Below, one piece after another: positions 15,359 through 24,435 of a stretch of 64,000 nt of DNA. Each line of letters begins with the position of its first letter. The stretch's first letter is position 1. The notes beneath the pieces are model-generated. The model saw nothing but the letters and a program-made list of their open reading frames with translations, was not told the origin of the DNA and did not search any database. The DNA is from Clostridia bacterium (GTDB lineage: Bacteria; Bacillota; Clostridia; Oscillospirales; Acutalibacteraceae), in NCBI GenBank assembly GCA_017435385.1, contig JAFSFB010000003.1, positions 62,001 to 126,000 of the forward strand, in the 5' to 3' direction. A program made the translations under genes and the position numbers.

Positions 15359-16689
15359 TTGTTTCCTCCGTTTTTGCGAAATGCCGCAACAAAAAATCCG
15401 TCAGTCGAATGAATATGAGGCATAAGCGTCAGATATTTGTCATTCTCGCTGTATCTCTTCATCTCCGGCAGAAGCTCAACCGCCTCAAACTCGGGATGCT
15501 CGCTGAGAAATCTGTCGCATACCTCATCGTTTTCTTTCGGATTGAGCGTGCAGGTCGAATAAACAAGCCTGCCGCCGTCCTTCAGATATTTTGTGGCATT
15601 GCATAGTATACGATACTGCAATTCAGGTAAATTGTCAATATCGGCTGTTTTCTTGAATCTGATTTCGGGCTTTCGTCTGATAATGCCGAGTCCCGAGCAC
15701 GGAACATCGCAGAGCACACGGTCTGCCATTCCGTAATTTTCGTTGAATATTGATGCATCGGAAAGATATGTAAAGACATTGTCGAGCCCGAGTCTTTTCG
15801 CACCGCTTTTGATGAGGTCGACTCTTGACTGATAAACATCAAACGCTCTGACAACGCCCGTATTGTTCATAGCCTCTGCGATGGTGAATGCCTTGCCGCC
15901 TGGTGCGGAGCAAAGGTCAAACACTGTTTCACCTTCCTTCGCATCAACTGCCCTGCAGCATATCTGCGAGGCAAAGTCCTGAGCATGAAAAAGACCTTCT
16001 TTATAAGCAAGCAGCTCCTCTACCGCTCCCGTGTTGTTCAGCACAAGCGAATCGGGATATTTGCTCACCTTTTCGGCAACGACTCCCTCTTCGGCAAGCT
16101 TCCATATAAGATCCTCTACACTCGTTTTCAGAGTGTTGACCTTAACGATAACAGGTGCGGGCTCGAGTGCCTTTTCCGCAAGCGCAACCGCATTGTCAAA
16201 GCCGTATGCCTCGATCCACATCGAGATGAGCCACTCGGGGCAGGAATACTTGATAGCAAGGTAATCGGGAGAATTTTCCGCTCCCTCGGGGAGCTTGAGT
16301 CCGTTATCCGCAACTCTGCGAAGCACCGCATTGACGAGCGATGCCGCAAAAGCCGATTTGTTGACCTTTGCAAGATTTACACTTTCATTGACAGCCGCTC
16401 TCGACGGAACCTTGTCGAGAAAAAGAAGCTGATATGTACCGAGCCTGAGAATCGTGTGAAGCTCGGGCTTGAGCTTTCGCACGGGTTGGTTGAGATAAAG
16501 ACTCAGGTTATAGTCAATGAGTATCAGTCTGTCCAGAGTGCCGTAAACAAGGTTTGAAAAAAATGCCTTGTCCCTCTCGTCGAAATGGTCGTTTTCCTTC
16601 AGCGCCGCATCGACAACAAGGTTGGAATATGCACCCTCACGCTGAATTTTAAGCAAGGCTTCAAACGCCGCCTGCCTCGCATTTTTCAT
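15355..16689 (-). CDS. rsmB: 16S rRNA (cytosine-967-C5)-methyltransferase
   Basis: Methylates C967 of 16S rRNA. Of 444 residues, 1-130 form a NusB-like RNA-binding domain and the rest a Rossmann methyltransferase: SAM loop LCSAPGGKAF (about 259-268), and two catalytic-site cysteines in DVPCSGLG (Cys331) and YSTCTL (Cys380). Length is standard. It overlaps the downstream rlmN by 4 nt. Confidence 0.95.
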   Translation of the reverse strand: MKNARQAAFEALLKIQREGAYSNLVVDAALKENDHFDERDKAFFSNLVYGTLDRLILIDYNLSLYLNQPVRKLKPELHTILRLGTYQLLFLDKVPSRAAVNESVNLAKVNKSAFAASLVNAVLRRVADNGLKLPEGAENSPDYLAIKYSCPEWLISMWIEAYGFDNAVALAEKALEPAPVIVKVNTLKTSVEDLIWKLAEEGVVAEKVSKYPDSLVLNNTGAVEELLAYKEGLFHAQDFASQICCRAVDAKEGETVFDLCSAPGGKAFTIAEAMNNTGVVRAFDVYQSRVDLIKSGAKRLGLDNVFTYLSDASIFNENYGMADRVLCDVPCSGLGIIRRKPEIRFKKTADIDNLPELQYRILCNATKYLKDGGRLVYSTCTLNPKENDEVCDRFLSEHPEFEAVELLPEMKRYSENDKYLTLMPHIHSTDGFFVAAFRKNGGNK

Positions 16690-16711
16690 AAATCAAAACT
16701 TCCTTTCAGGC

Positions 16712-17422
16712 TCAGTTGTTTCTTCGGTTGCTCATTGAAAGAATGCGAAGCGCAATTCTCAAAAAGCTGGCAAGCGCAACGAGCATCGATGCAACATAGG
16801 TCATCGCCGCTGCGGAAAGAACTTTTTTCGCACCGCCTATTTCATCGTCATAGAGAAGGTCGGTTGAATCGATAACCGAAATTGCCCTGCGGCTTGCATT
16901 GAACTCAACGGGAAGAGTTACAAGATGAAAAATGAAGTTTCCCGCATAGAGAGCAAGACCGATATAGATAACCGGTTCGGCACTCATGAAAAGACCGATA
17001 AGAGCGATCGGAATGCCGAGCTTTGAGCCGATGTTGCAAACGGGTATTATCGAGTTGCGGATCCGGATGGGAGTATACCCTTCGGCATGCTGAGCAGCGT
17101 GACCCGCCTCATGGCAGGCAACGCCGATTGCCGCAACGCTTGTCGAATCATAAACGCCCTCGGAAAGTCTGATGACCTTTGCCTTGGGATCGAAATGGTC
17201 TGTCAGCTTGCCGCTGACTCTCTCGATTCTGACATCGGATATTCCGTAGTAACTGAGCACAGCCTGAGCGGCATATGCACCCGTTACGTTTCTGACATTA
17301 CGAACCTTTGAAAACTTATTAAAAGTCGATTTGACCTTGTACTGAGCCCACACAGAAATAATCATTGCGGGCACAACGAGAATTATATACCAATAATCAA
17401 TAAAAAATCCGGGGTAAAACAT
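16712..17422 (-). CDS. YugP-type zinc metallopeptidase, membrane-bound
   Basis: Predicted membrane zinc peptidase of 236 residues. A first membrane helix (about 8-26) is followed by a domain with the zinc motif HEAGH at 104-108 and an RLSEGVYD block, then two or three more membrane helices in the C-terminal half. This matches the YugP/DUF zinc metallopeptidase family found in this same gene cluster across Clostridia. The substrate is unknown; a role in membrane protein turnover is only a guess. Confidence 0.88.
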   Translation of the reverse strand: MFYPGFFIDYWYIILVVPAMIISVWAQYKVKSTFNKFSKVRNVRNVTGAYAAQAVLSYYGISDVRIERVSGKLTDHFDPKAKVIRLSEGVYDSTSVAAIGVACHEAGHAAQHAEGYTPIRIRNSIIPVCNIGSKLGIPIALIGLFMSAEPVIYIGLALYAGNFIFHLVTLPVEFNASRRAISVIDSTDLLYDDEIGGAKKVLSAAAMTYVASMLVALASFLRIALRILSMSNRRNN

Positions 17423-17441
17423 AACGAAACTCCTTTCTCGC

Positions 17442-18368
17442 CTATTCCATTAATGTTCCTGTCGCAACGGGATTGCCCCTCAGATAGTCAGCCGCATTCA
17501 TCGACTTCTTGCCCTCTGCCTGAAGCTCAAGAATTTCAATGCAGTTATTGTCGCCGCAGGCAACAACAAGCCGTTTATCCGCACAAACGATTTCGCCTGC
17601 CTTCGTTCCCTTTTCGGGAACAAGAACCGATTTGTGAATTTTCACCTTTTTGCCGCAAAGCAACGCATTTGCCGACGGCCACGGGCAAAGCCCTCTGATT
17701 TTATCGTGAACCTGCTTTGCACTCATATTCCAGTCAATAGGTGACAATTCCTTGGAAAGCATGGGTGCGTAGGTAAATTCGTCATGATTCTGCTTTTCGG
17801 GAGAAAGCTCGCCCTTGATCAGAGCATCAATTGTTTTTTCAAGAATATCAGCTCCGAGAGCCGAAAGTCTGTCATGAAGCTCGCCTGCGGTTTCGTTTTC
17901 GCCGATTTCGGTTTCGCCCTTTAAAAGCATGTCGCCCGTGTCAAGACCCTCGTCCATCTGCATTGAGGTAACGCCCGTTTTGGCAAAGCCGTTGATGACC
18001 GACCACTGAATCGGAGCCGCACCTCTGAGAAGAGGAAGAAGCGAAGCATGGATATTGATGCAGCCGTATTCGGGATATTCAAGAATCTCCTTGGGAAGAA
18101 TCTTACCGTAGGCAACAACGATAACAAGCTCGGGGTTTGCTTCTTTGAGCATTTCGAGAGCCGTACCGTCACGCATCTTTGTCGGCTGATAGACCTTGAT
18201 GCCGTTTTCGAGAGCAAGAACTTTAACGGGAGGCGGAGTCAGAATCATTTTTCTGCCCTGAGGCTTGTCAGGCTGAGTGAAAACGCCCGTTACCTCATGA
18301 CCGCAGTCAATCAGCTTCTGAAGGCACGGCACCGCAAATTCGGGCGTACCCATGAAAACTATTCTCAT
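17442..18368 (-). CDS. fmt: Methionyl-tRNA formyltransferase
   Basis: Formylates initiator Met-tRNA using 10-formyl-tetrahydrofolate. The 308-residue chain begins MRIVFMGTPEFAVP and has the catalytic region NIHASLLPLLRGAAPIQW with the Asn, His and later Asp of the formyltransferase fold; the C-terminal third is the tRNA-binding OB-like domain. It overlaps the def stop by 4 nt, so the enzymes adding and removing the formyl group are coupled, as in most bacteria. Confidence 0.97.
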   Translation of the reverse strand: MRIVFMGTPEFAVPCLQKLIDCGHEVTGVFTQPDKPQGRKMILTPPPVKVLALENGIKVYQPTKMRDGTALEMLKEANPELVIVVAYGKILPKEILEYPEYGCINIHASLLPLLRGAAPIQWSVINGFAKTGVTSMQMDEGLDTGDMLLKGETEIGENETAGELHDRLSALGADILEKTIDALIKGELSPEKQNHDEFTYAPMLSKELSPIDWNMSAKQVHDKIRGLCPWPSANALLCGKKVKIHKSVLVPEKGTKAGEIVCADKRLVVACGDNNCIEILELQAEGKKSMNAADYLRGNPVATGTLME

Positions 18369-18820
18369 TCGGCATTCTCCTTTTTGATAACACGCTGAGT
18401 GAAAACAATGCCGTCAAGATGGTCGATCTCGTGGCAGAAGCAGCGTGCCTTGAGGTCCTCGCCCGTATAAACGCACCACTTGCCGTTTCTGTCCTGAGCC
18501 TGAACTCTGACACAAGCGGGGCGGCAGGTCGTTCCGACCTCTCCGGGAAGAGAAAGACAACCCTCCTCGGCAAACTGCTCTCCCTCTCTCTTGACGATTT
18601 CGGGGTTGATAAGCTCAATATATCCGTCGCCGCAGTCAATGACAACGACTCGCCTTAAAATTCCCACCTGAACAGCTGCAAGACCGACTCCGTTGGCGGC
18701 ATACATGGTTTCCTTCATGTCGTCAAGAAGAGTCCACAGACGGGAATCGAATTTTTCAACTTTACGGGATGTTTTTGCAAGAATCGGATCTCCGATTTTG
18801 ACAATGTTTCTGATTGCCAT
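18365..18820 (-). CDS. def: Peptide deformylase
   Basis: Metalloenzyme removing the N-formyl group from nascent proteins. In the 151-residue protein the three deformylase motifs are intact: GVGLAAVQ, EGCLSLP and CHEIDHLDG (metal ligands Cys, His, His; catalytic Glu). I start it at the ATG at 18820, with AGGTG about 9 nt upstream; a GTG four codons earlier falls inside that site. It is followed by fmt with a 4-nt overlap. Confidence 0.96.
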   Translation of the reverse strand: MAIRNIVKIGDPILAKTSRKVEKFDSRLWTLLDDMKETMYAANGVGLAAVQVGILRRVVVIDCGDGYIELINPEIVKREGEQFAEEGCLSLPGEVGTTCRPACVRVQAQDRNGKWCVYTGEDLKARCFCHEIDHLDGIVFTQRVIKKENAE

Positions 18821-18884
18821 AGTTTCTTTCACCTTTCAATCTGCGGAAAATCCGCTGATGTTAAGTATATAAATGTTTTAAATA

Positions 18885-21326
18885 TCAAACGGTCGATTCG
18901 GGATTGATATCAGCATAGGTCGTCACGCTCGAAAAACGGCTGTCCGTTCCCATTTCAATGAGAAGCTTCGATATCATCTGTCTGAACCGTTTTGAATTGC
19001 GGCATTTGATTATCAGTCTGTAACGGAATTTGCCGCTGATCTTTGCAACTCTTGCAGGCATCGGCCCGAGAGTTATTATCTTTTCGCCCTCGAATTCGCT
19101 CTTCGTATAATCAACGATAAGCTTGAGAGCATTGTTTGCCGCCGCCTTGACGACGGATTCGTTGCCGCCCGTGAAGCCGACAACACACAGATCGCAATAA
19201 GGCGGATATACCATCGCCTTGCGAAGTCTGATCTCTGTTTTGAAGAATTCGTCATAGTCCTGCTTTGCCGCAAGACGGATGATTTCATTTTCGGGAGTCA
19301 GAGTCTGAATGACGGCAACGCCCTCGATTTCTCCCCTGCCTGCCCTGCCGACAACCTGAGTCAGCAATGAAAAAGTTTTTTCAAGGCTTCGGAAATCATC
19401 ATTATAAAGCTGTTGGTCAACCGAAACAACGCCGACAAGCGTTACATTCGGGAAGTTCAGACCTTTAGCAACCATCTGGGTGCCTATCATTATATCGTAT
19501 TCACCTTTTGAGAAACTATCCAGCAGCTTCTCATGAGAATTCTTGCCTGCCGTGGAATCCGTATCCATGCGCACGATTCTCGCTTCGGGGAAAAGAGCGG
19601 CAAGCTCATCCTCGATCTTCTGAGTGCCGAAGCCCGAATACCTCACGGCATCCTCGCCGCACTCAGGACATTTGCTGGAAAACGGAACGGAATATCCGCA
19701 ATAATGACACATCAGACGGTTGTTTGCCGAATGATAAGTCATAGAAATACTGCAATTCGGGCAGCAGATAACCTCGGCGCAGGAATTGCAGGCGGCGAAG
19801 GTATGAAATCCTCTTCTGTTGATAAGCAGAATGGACTGCCTGCCGTTTTCAAGATTTTGCTTTAACGAATCATAAAGGGTTTTGCTGATCGCATGGCTGC
19901 CCGCAGCTTTTTCTTCGGTTCGCATATCAACCGTCAGCACCTCGGGCAAAACTGCATTTCCGTAACGGTTTTTCAGCGTGCAAAGCTCATATCTGCCGCT
20001 TTGCGCCGCCGCATAGCTTTCAACGCTCGGGGTTGCCGACGCAAGAATCAGAAGGCTGTTGTTATAAGCCGCTCTGTATTTGGCGACATCGATTGCGCTG
20101 TACCTCGGAGTCTGCTCGGATTTATATGTATGCTCCTGCTCCTCGTCAATGATTATCAGTCCGACATTCTCAAGAGGGGCGAAAACTGCGCTTCTCGTTC
20201 CGATGACGATCTTCGCCTTGCCGCTTTTGACCCTTTTCCATTCTTCGAGCCTTTCTCTGACGGACAGAGCGCTGTGGAAAACAGCTACATTGCTGCCGTA
20301 ACGCTTGCAGAAAAGCGAAAGAGTCTGCGGAGTCAGACCGATTTCGGGAACCATAACGATAACGGATTTTCCGCTGTCGACAACGCCGTCGATAACACTC
20401 ATATAAACAGAGGTTTTTCCGCTTCCCGTTACACCGTAGAGCAGAGAGACCGCCGCTTTTCCGCTTTCAGAGAGGGCGGAAAGCTTATTGAACGCTTCCT
20501 TTTGTTCGTCGGTCAGTTCGATCGGAGTTCTTTCCCCTTTTTCCTTTGAAAAATCGGGAATCTTCATGACGGGCTGTTCAAAGAATTCGGCAACGCCGTT
20601 TTTGACGAGTGCGTTTGCAACGGCGGGAGTGAGCCCCGTGAAATAACAAAGCTCCTTGACGCTCGCCGTTCCGACATCGCTGAGCACATTATAAATCTGC
20701 TTTTGCTTGGGAGTGAGCTTTACCTCTTCCTCGGTCTGAACAAGGCGCATCATGCGCACGGTCAGATCACCGAGATTCCTCACGGCATCGCTGCTCGTGA
20801 GCAGAAGTCCTTTGCGGACAAGAGAAGCAGGGATTTCAGAATCGGCTTTCACCGAAAGCGCATTGAAAACGGTTTCCGCCTTGACGAAAACGCCTTTTTT
20901 AGCGACATAATCAAAAAATTCCTTTTCAGTTCCGTCAAGAGCTGAGATTTTCTTTTCATCCGCCTCGGGATTCGCCGCATAGGAAAGAACCATCTTATGA
21001 TTGATTCCCGTCGGAAGCATCGCCTTCGCCGCCTCATAAAGAGTACAGAAGGTGCGGTCCTTTATCCATTCGGCGAGAGAGAGCATCTCATCGCCGAGCA
21101 TGGGCTCATCGTCAAGCACATCTGAGATTTTTTTGATCCTCTTGCTGTCGGTTTCGTCAGAAAGCTCAAAAACAATGCCGATTCTTTTTCTGTTTCCGTT
21201 GCCGAAGGGTACGGTGACCCTGCAGCCTTTTCTGACCTTGGCTTCAAGCTCGGGAGGGATTGCGTAATCAAATGCTTTATCAAAGGTGAACACCGCCGAT
21301 TCAACGGCTACCTTTGCATATTTCAT
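18885..21326 (-). CDS. priA: Primosomal replication restart helicase PriA
   Basis: DNA helicase that reloads the replisome on stalled forks. The 813-residue protein has an N-terminal DNA-binding region, Walker A GVTGSGKTS, a DEEQEH Walker B, and a zinc-binding insertion with paired cysteines (CNSCAEVICCPNC, CHYC, CPEC). The helicase C-terminal GTQMVAKGLNFPNV block follows. Length and order of domains are normal. It lies between rpoZ and def as in many Firmicutes, with a 64-bp gap before def. Confidence 0.96.
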   Translation of the reverse strand: MKYAKVAVESAVFTFDKAFDYAIPPELEAKVRKGCRVTVPFGNGNRKRIGIVFELSDETDSKRIKKISDVLDDEPMLGDEMLSLAEWIKDRTFCTLYEAAKAMLPTGINHKMVLSYAANPEADEKKISALDGTEKEFFDYVAKKGVFVKAETVFNALSVKADSEIPASLVRKGLLLTSSDAVRNLGDLTVRMMRLVQTEEEVKLTPKQKQIYNVLSDVGTASVKELCYFTGLTPAVANALVKNGVAEFFEQPVMKIPDFSKEKGERTPIELTDEQKEAFNKLSALSESGKAAVSLLYGVTGSGKTSVYMSVIDGVVDSGKSVIVMVPEIGLTPQTLSLFCKRYGSNVAVFHSALSVRERLEEWKRVKSGKAKIVIGTRSAVFAPLENVGLIIIDEEQEHTYKSEQTPRYSAIDVAKYRAAYNNSLLILASATPSVESYAAAQSGRYELCTLKNRYGNAVLPEVLTVDMRTEEKAAGSHAISKTLYDSLKQNLENGRQSILLINRRGFHTFAACNSCAEVICCPNCSISMTYHSANNRLMCHYCGYSVPFSSKCPECGEDAVRYSGFGTQKIEDELAALFPEARIVRMDTDSTAGKNSHEKLLDSFSKGEYDIMIGTQMVAKGLNFPNVTLVGVVSVDQQLYNDDFRSLEKTFSLLTQVVGRAGRGEIEGVAVIQTLTPENEIIRLAAKQDYDEFFKTEIRLRKAMVYPPYCDLCVVGFTGGNESVVKAAANNALKLIVDYTKSEFEGEKIITLGPMPARVAKISGKFRYRLIIKCRNSKRFRQMISKLLIEMGTDSRFSSVTTYADINPESTV

Positions 21327-21363
21327 CCGATTTTCACTCCCCTCAACTCAATATTAGGTCTGC

Positions 21364-21573
21364 TCAGATATTTCTGATTTCTTCAGGCTCAACGATCGTG
21401 AACTTGCCGTCAAGAATTTCTTCAAGAGCAACGCTCACGGGCTTTTCGGTCATGATTTCCTTGTTTTCCTCTGCGGTTTCAGCGATTTCTCTTGCTCTCT
21501 TTGCGGTTGCGGTTACAAGAGAATAACGGCTGAGATGGTTTTTGAGTACGCCTCTGAGATCGGGATTAAACAT
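21364..21573 (-). CDS. rpoZ: RNA polymerase omega subunit
   Basis: A 69-residue protein with the omega core (SRYSLVTATAKRAREI and KPVSVALEEI). It helps RNA polymerase assembly by clamping beta-prime. It overlaps the end of gmk by 8 nt and precedes priA, the usual gmk-rpoZ-priA order. Confidence 0.93.
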   Translation of the reverse strand: MFNPDLRGVLKNHLSRYSLVTATAKRAREIAETAEENKEIMTEKPVSVALEEILDGKFTIVEPEEIRNI

Positions 21574-22174
21574 TGTTGATTACCTCGCTTATTACACTTT
21601 TATTTCTTTCAATTTTCTGCTTTTCGGCAGTAATTATTGCTCTGATGCCTTCAACCGCATTTTCAACGGTATCGTTAAAGACAACATAATCATATTCATA
21701 TGCCCTGCGGATTTCTTCACGGGCAATGAAAAGCCTGTGCTGAACGGTTTCCTCATCCTCGCTGCCTCTGCCTCTGAGTCTTTCTTCAAGAACACGCATC
21801 GAGGGCGGCATAAGGAAAATGCTGATGACATTATCGTAGCGGTTTCTGATCTTCTCAGCACCCTGAACCTCGATCTTGAGAATGACCGCCTTGCCCTGAG
21901 AAAGCATTTCATCAACAGGCTCTGCGGGAGTGCCGTAATAATTCTTAGCATATTCGGCGTATTCGAGCATTCTGTTTTCGGAGATCTTCTTTTCAAAATA
22001 CTCTCTGCTGACGAAATAATAATGGGTGCCGTCGATTTCGCCGTCACGCTTTTCTCTCGTTGTCATCGAGATGGAAACCCTTACATTACTGTCCTTTTCA
22101 ACAAGCTTTTCAAGAACTGTATCCTTGCCTGAGCCCGAAGGGCCCGAAAGAATGATAAGAACTCCGTCTGCCAT
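21566..22174 (-). CDS. gmk: Guanylate kinase
   Basis: Phosphorylates GMP to GDP. In the 202-residue protein the P-loop GPSGSGKDT is at about 10-18 (Asp where Gly or Ser is more common), and the GMP-binding TTREKRDGEIDGTHYYFV block is present. The start ATG shares one base with the remA stop. Length is normal. Confidence 0.96.
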   Translation of the reverse strand: MADGVLIILSGPSGSGKDTVLEKLVEKDSNVRVSISMTTREKRDGEIDGTHYYFVSREYFEKKISENRMLEYAEYAKNYYGTPAEPVDEMLSQGKAVILKIEVQGAEKIRNRYDNVISIFLMPPSMRVLEERLRGRGSEDEETVQHRLFIAREEIRRAYEYDYVVFNDTVENAVEGIRAIITAEKQKIERNKSVISEVINNV

Positions 22175-22443
22175 TATTCCTCATCCTCCTCTTCGTCAAG
22201 CTCGTCCATATCGTCATTGAGTCTGTTTGCAACGGTTTCGCTCTGAAGATAAGTCAGAATTACATGGTCGCTGTCGGTAATGATAACAGCTCTTGTGCGT
22301 CTGCCGTGAGTTGCATCGATGAGCGTTCCCTTTTCCTTGCACTCCTGAATGATTCTTTTAATCGGAGCGGATTCGGGGCTGACTATCGCAACAAGACGGC
22401 TCGCATTGACCATGTTGCCGAAACCGATATTTATCAGCTTCAT
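22174..22443 (-). CDS. remA: RemA/DUF370 regulatory protein
   Basis: An 89-residue DUF370 protein ([34 protein letters not shown]). In Bacillus RemA is a DNA-binding activator of biofilm-matrix and osmoprotection genes. Its place between yicC and gmk is conserved. The C-terminal acidic tail ([13 protein letters not shown]) is longer than in Bacillus RemA. The role in this organism is inferred. Confidence 0.93.
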   Translation of the reverse strand: MKLINIGFGNMVNASRLVAIVSPESAPIKRIIQECKEKGTLIDATHGRRTRAVIITDSDHVILTYLQSETVANRLNDDMDELDEEEDEE

Positions 22444-22458
22444 TATACTTCCTCCGTT

Positions 22459-23337
22459 TTACTCTATGTTCTGAATCTGCTCACGGATCTTTTCAATTTC
22501 CGCCTTGATTGCAACAACCCTGCGTGCAATTTCAACATCCTGAGCCTTTGAACCTATTGTGTTAGCTTCTCTGTTGAATTCCTGAATCAGAAAATCCATC
22601 TTTTTGCCGACAGCCTCGCTCGAATCGAGGAAGGAGCGCATCTGCGAAATATGGCTGCGGAGTCTGACGGTTTCTTCGGCAACCGCAATTTTATCTGCAA
22701 AGATTGCCGCCTCGGTCAGGATTCTCTGCTCATCTATATGCGCATCGGCAAGAAGCTCTCTGAGTCTGCCGAGAAGCTTTTCGTTATATTCCTTGACTGT
22801 TTCGGGAGAACGCTCCTCGATATAAGAAACATTTCCGAGAATCGTTTCAAGCCTTGAAAGAACATCATCTCTCAGGCGTGAGCCTTCTCTTTCTCTCATC
22901 GAAACAAAGCCGCTGAGAGCTTCTTCGGCAACGATCTGCACCGCCGCCCATATCTTATCCTCGTCAGCCGCCTGCTTGCGGACAGAGAAGATATCGCTGA
23001 CTCTCGAAATATCCGAAACCTTGATGTTGTTTTCAAGACCGTAGGTTTCCGAAATCTCTTTATATGCATCAAGATATCCCTTGACGAGAGGATGGTTGAC
23101 GCTGATTATCGTGTCAGGTTCTTCAACCGTTTCGATCTGCACATAGCATTCCATTTTGCCTCTTGTCAGCTTGCCCATAAAGAAGCTTTTGAGCTTTTCA
23201 TCAAGAAAGCCGTAGCTTCTGGGAAGCTTTGAGGAAAACTCGAAATATCTGTGGTTGACGCTTTTGATCTCAACCGTTATATTCATGCCGTCGGCAAGCT
23301 GCTGGCTTCTGCCGTAACCGGTCATACTTTTTATCAT
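22459..23337 (-). CDS. YicC-family endoribonuclease-like protein
   Basis: A 292-residue YicC/YloC protein: N-terminal SMTGYGR and the C-terminal DUF1732 part ending in IKAEIEKIREQIQNIE. Members of this family have been shown to be endoribonucleases acting in RNA turnover. It sits 15 bp upstream of remA, the usual yicC-remA-gmk order. Confidence 0.93.
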   Translation of the reverse strand: MIKSMTGYGRSQQLADGMNITVEIKSVNHRYFEFSSKLPRSYGFLDEKLKSFFMGKLTRGKMECYVQIETVEEPDTIISVNHPLVKGYLDAYKEISETYGLENNIKVSDISRVSDIFSVRKQAADEDKIWAAVQIVAEEALSGFVSMREREGSRLRDDVLSRLETILGNVSYIEERSPETVKEYNEKLLGRLRELLADAHIDEQRILTEAAIFADKIAVAEETVRLRSHISQMRSFLDSSEAVGKKMDFLIQEFNREANTIGSKAQDVEIARRVVAIKAEIEKIREQIQNIE

Positions 23338-23356
23338 TTAAAAAACATCTCCAAAT

Positions 23357-23680
23357 TTAATTATGTGAGCAGGAGCAGCCGCCTGCAAGAGCCTCGGGAA
23401 TCTCAACGAACGAGCCGTCCTCATCCTTGAAGCCGAGCCTTGCAAATGCAGGTCTGAAAAGCTCCTTTGAAATAACTGCAAGATAGGCATTCTGATTTGC
23501 GGCGCTGTTCATCGCAGAGCGTGCAAGACCTTCCGCTGTAATATCATCCTTGCATTCCATTGAGAGGAAGATCATTCTGTAGCCCTCAAGCCGGTAGGTG
23601 CAGAAGCCCGTTTCCGTTTCTTTTTCATATGCTCTGAAGCATTGAACATCCTGCTTATGGTCGGGAAGAAAGGTTATCAT
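23357..23680 (-). CDS. Hypothetical protein, 107 aa, C-terminal CxCxH motif
   Basis: Not recognised with confidence. The 107-residue protein is soluble-looking; the segment RPAFARLGFKDEDG resembles the end of a GNAT acetyltransferase fold, but the whole fold is not present. It ends GGCSCSHN, a short Cys/His tail that could bind metal. The gene begins 1 bp after the pseudouridine synthase stop, with AAAGGCGG as ribosome site inside that gene, so it is clearly expressed with it. Confidence 0.7.
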   Translation of the reverse strand: MITFLPDHKQDVQCFRAYEKETETGFCTYRLEGYRMIFLSMECKDDITAEGLARSAMNSAANQNAYLAVISKELFRPAFARLGFKDEDGSFVEIPEALAGGCSCSHN

Positions 23681-23681
23681 T

Positions 23682-24428
23682 TTATTTACCGCCTTTCTTT
23701 TTGACGCCTGCCTGCGAAAGCAGCTTATCGACCTCGTCAGGAGTCAGATCTCTCCACTCGCCCGTCTGAAGCATGCCGAGCTTGACTGAACCGACAGCGA
23801 TTCTGCGGAGTCTTGCGACCTCGAGACCGAGAGCCTCGCACATGCGGCGGATCTGTCTGTTTCTGCCTTCGTAGAGAACGATCTCAACGACTGCCCTGCC
23901 CTCTTCTTTTGAAAGGATACGCACATCGGCAGGAGCGGTCATTCTTCCGTCGATTTCAACGCCCGTTGCAAGAATATCAACCTGCTCTGCGGTTATTTCG
24001 GGACGGACCGTAACTCTGTAGGTCTTGGGGACATGCTTTGACGGATGCATCATCGCATTCGCAAATGCACCGTCATTCGTCAGAATCAGCGCACCCTCGG
24101 AAACTCTGTCGAGTCTGCCGACGGGATAGATTCTTTCCTTGACATCCGAAACAAGCTCAAGAACGCATTTTCTGCCGAGCTCATCGTCGGTCGTTGTGAC
24201 ATAGCCTCTGGGCTTATTGAGAAGAATATAGCGCATCGAGCTTTCTTTTCTGATTTTTTTACCGCCGACAACAACGGTATCCTTTTTCGGATCAACGCTG
24301 TCGCCGATCTGAGCGACTGCACCGTTGACCTTGACCCTGCCGGCTCTTATCATTTCCTCCGCCTTTCTTCGGGAAGCAACGCCTGCCTCGGAAAGAAACT
24401 TCTGGAGTCTGATTTTATTATCGGGCAA
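23682..24428 (-). CDS. rRNA pseudouridine synthase, RsuA/RluB family
   Basis: Converts uridine to pseudouridine in rRNA. An N-terminal S4 RNA-binding domain (RLQKFLSEAGVASRRKAEEM) precedes the catalytic domain, whose active-site Asp lies in the GRLDRVSEG block. I start it at the TTG at 24428 (248 residues), which has AGAGGTG 7 nt upstream; extending to 24449 would overlap dacF without a ribosome site. Sequence resembles RluB (23S U2605) most, but RsuA versus RluB cannot be settled by eye. Confidence 0.88.
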   Translation of the reverse strand: MPDNKIRLQKFLSEAGVASRRKAEEMIRAGRVKVNGAVAQIGDSVDPKKDTVVVGGKKIRKESSMRYILLNKPRGYVTTTDDELGRKCVLELVSDVKERIYPVGRLDRVSEGALILTNDGAFANAMMHPSKHVPKTYRVTVRPEITAEQVDILATGVEIDGRMTAPADVRILSKEEGRAVVEIVLYEGRNRQIRRMCEALGLEVARLRRIAVGSVKLGMLQTGEWRDLTPDEVDKLLSQAGVKKKGGK

Positions 24429-24435
24429 ACCGATT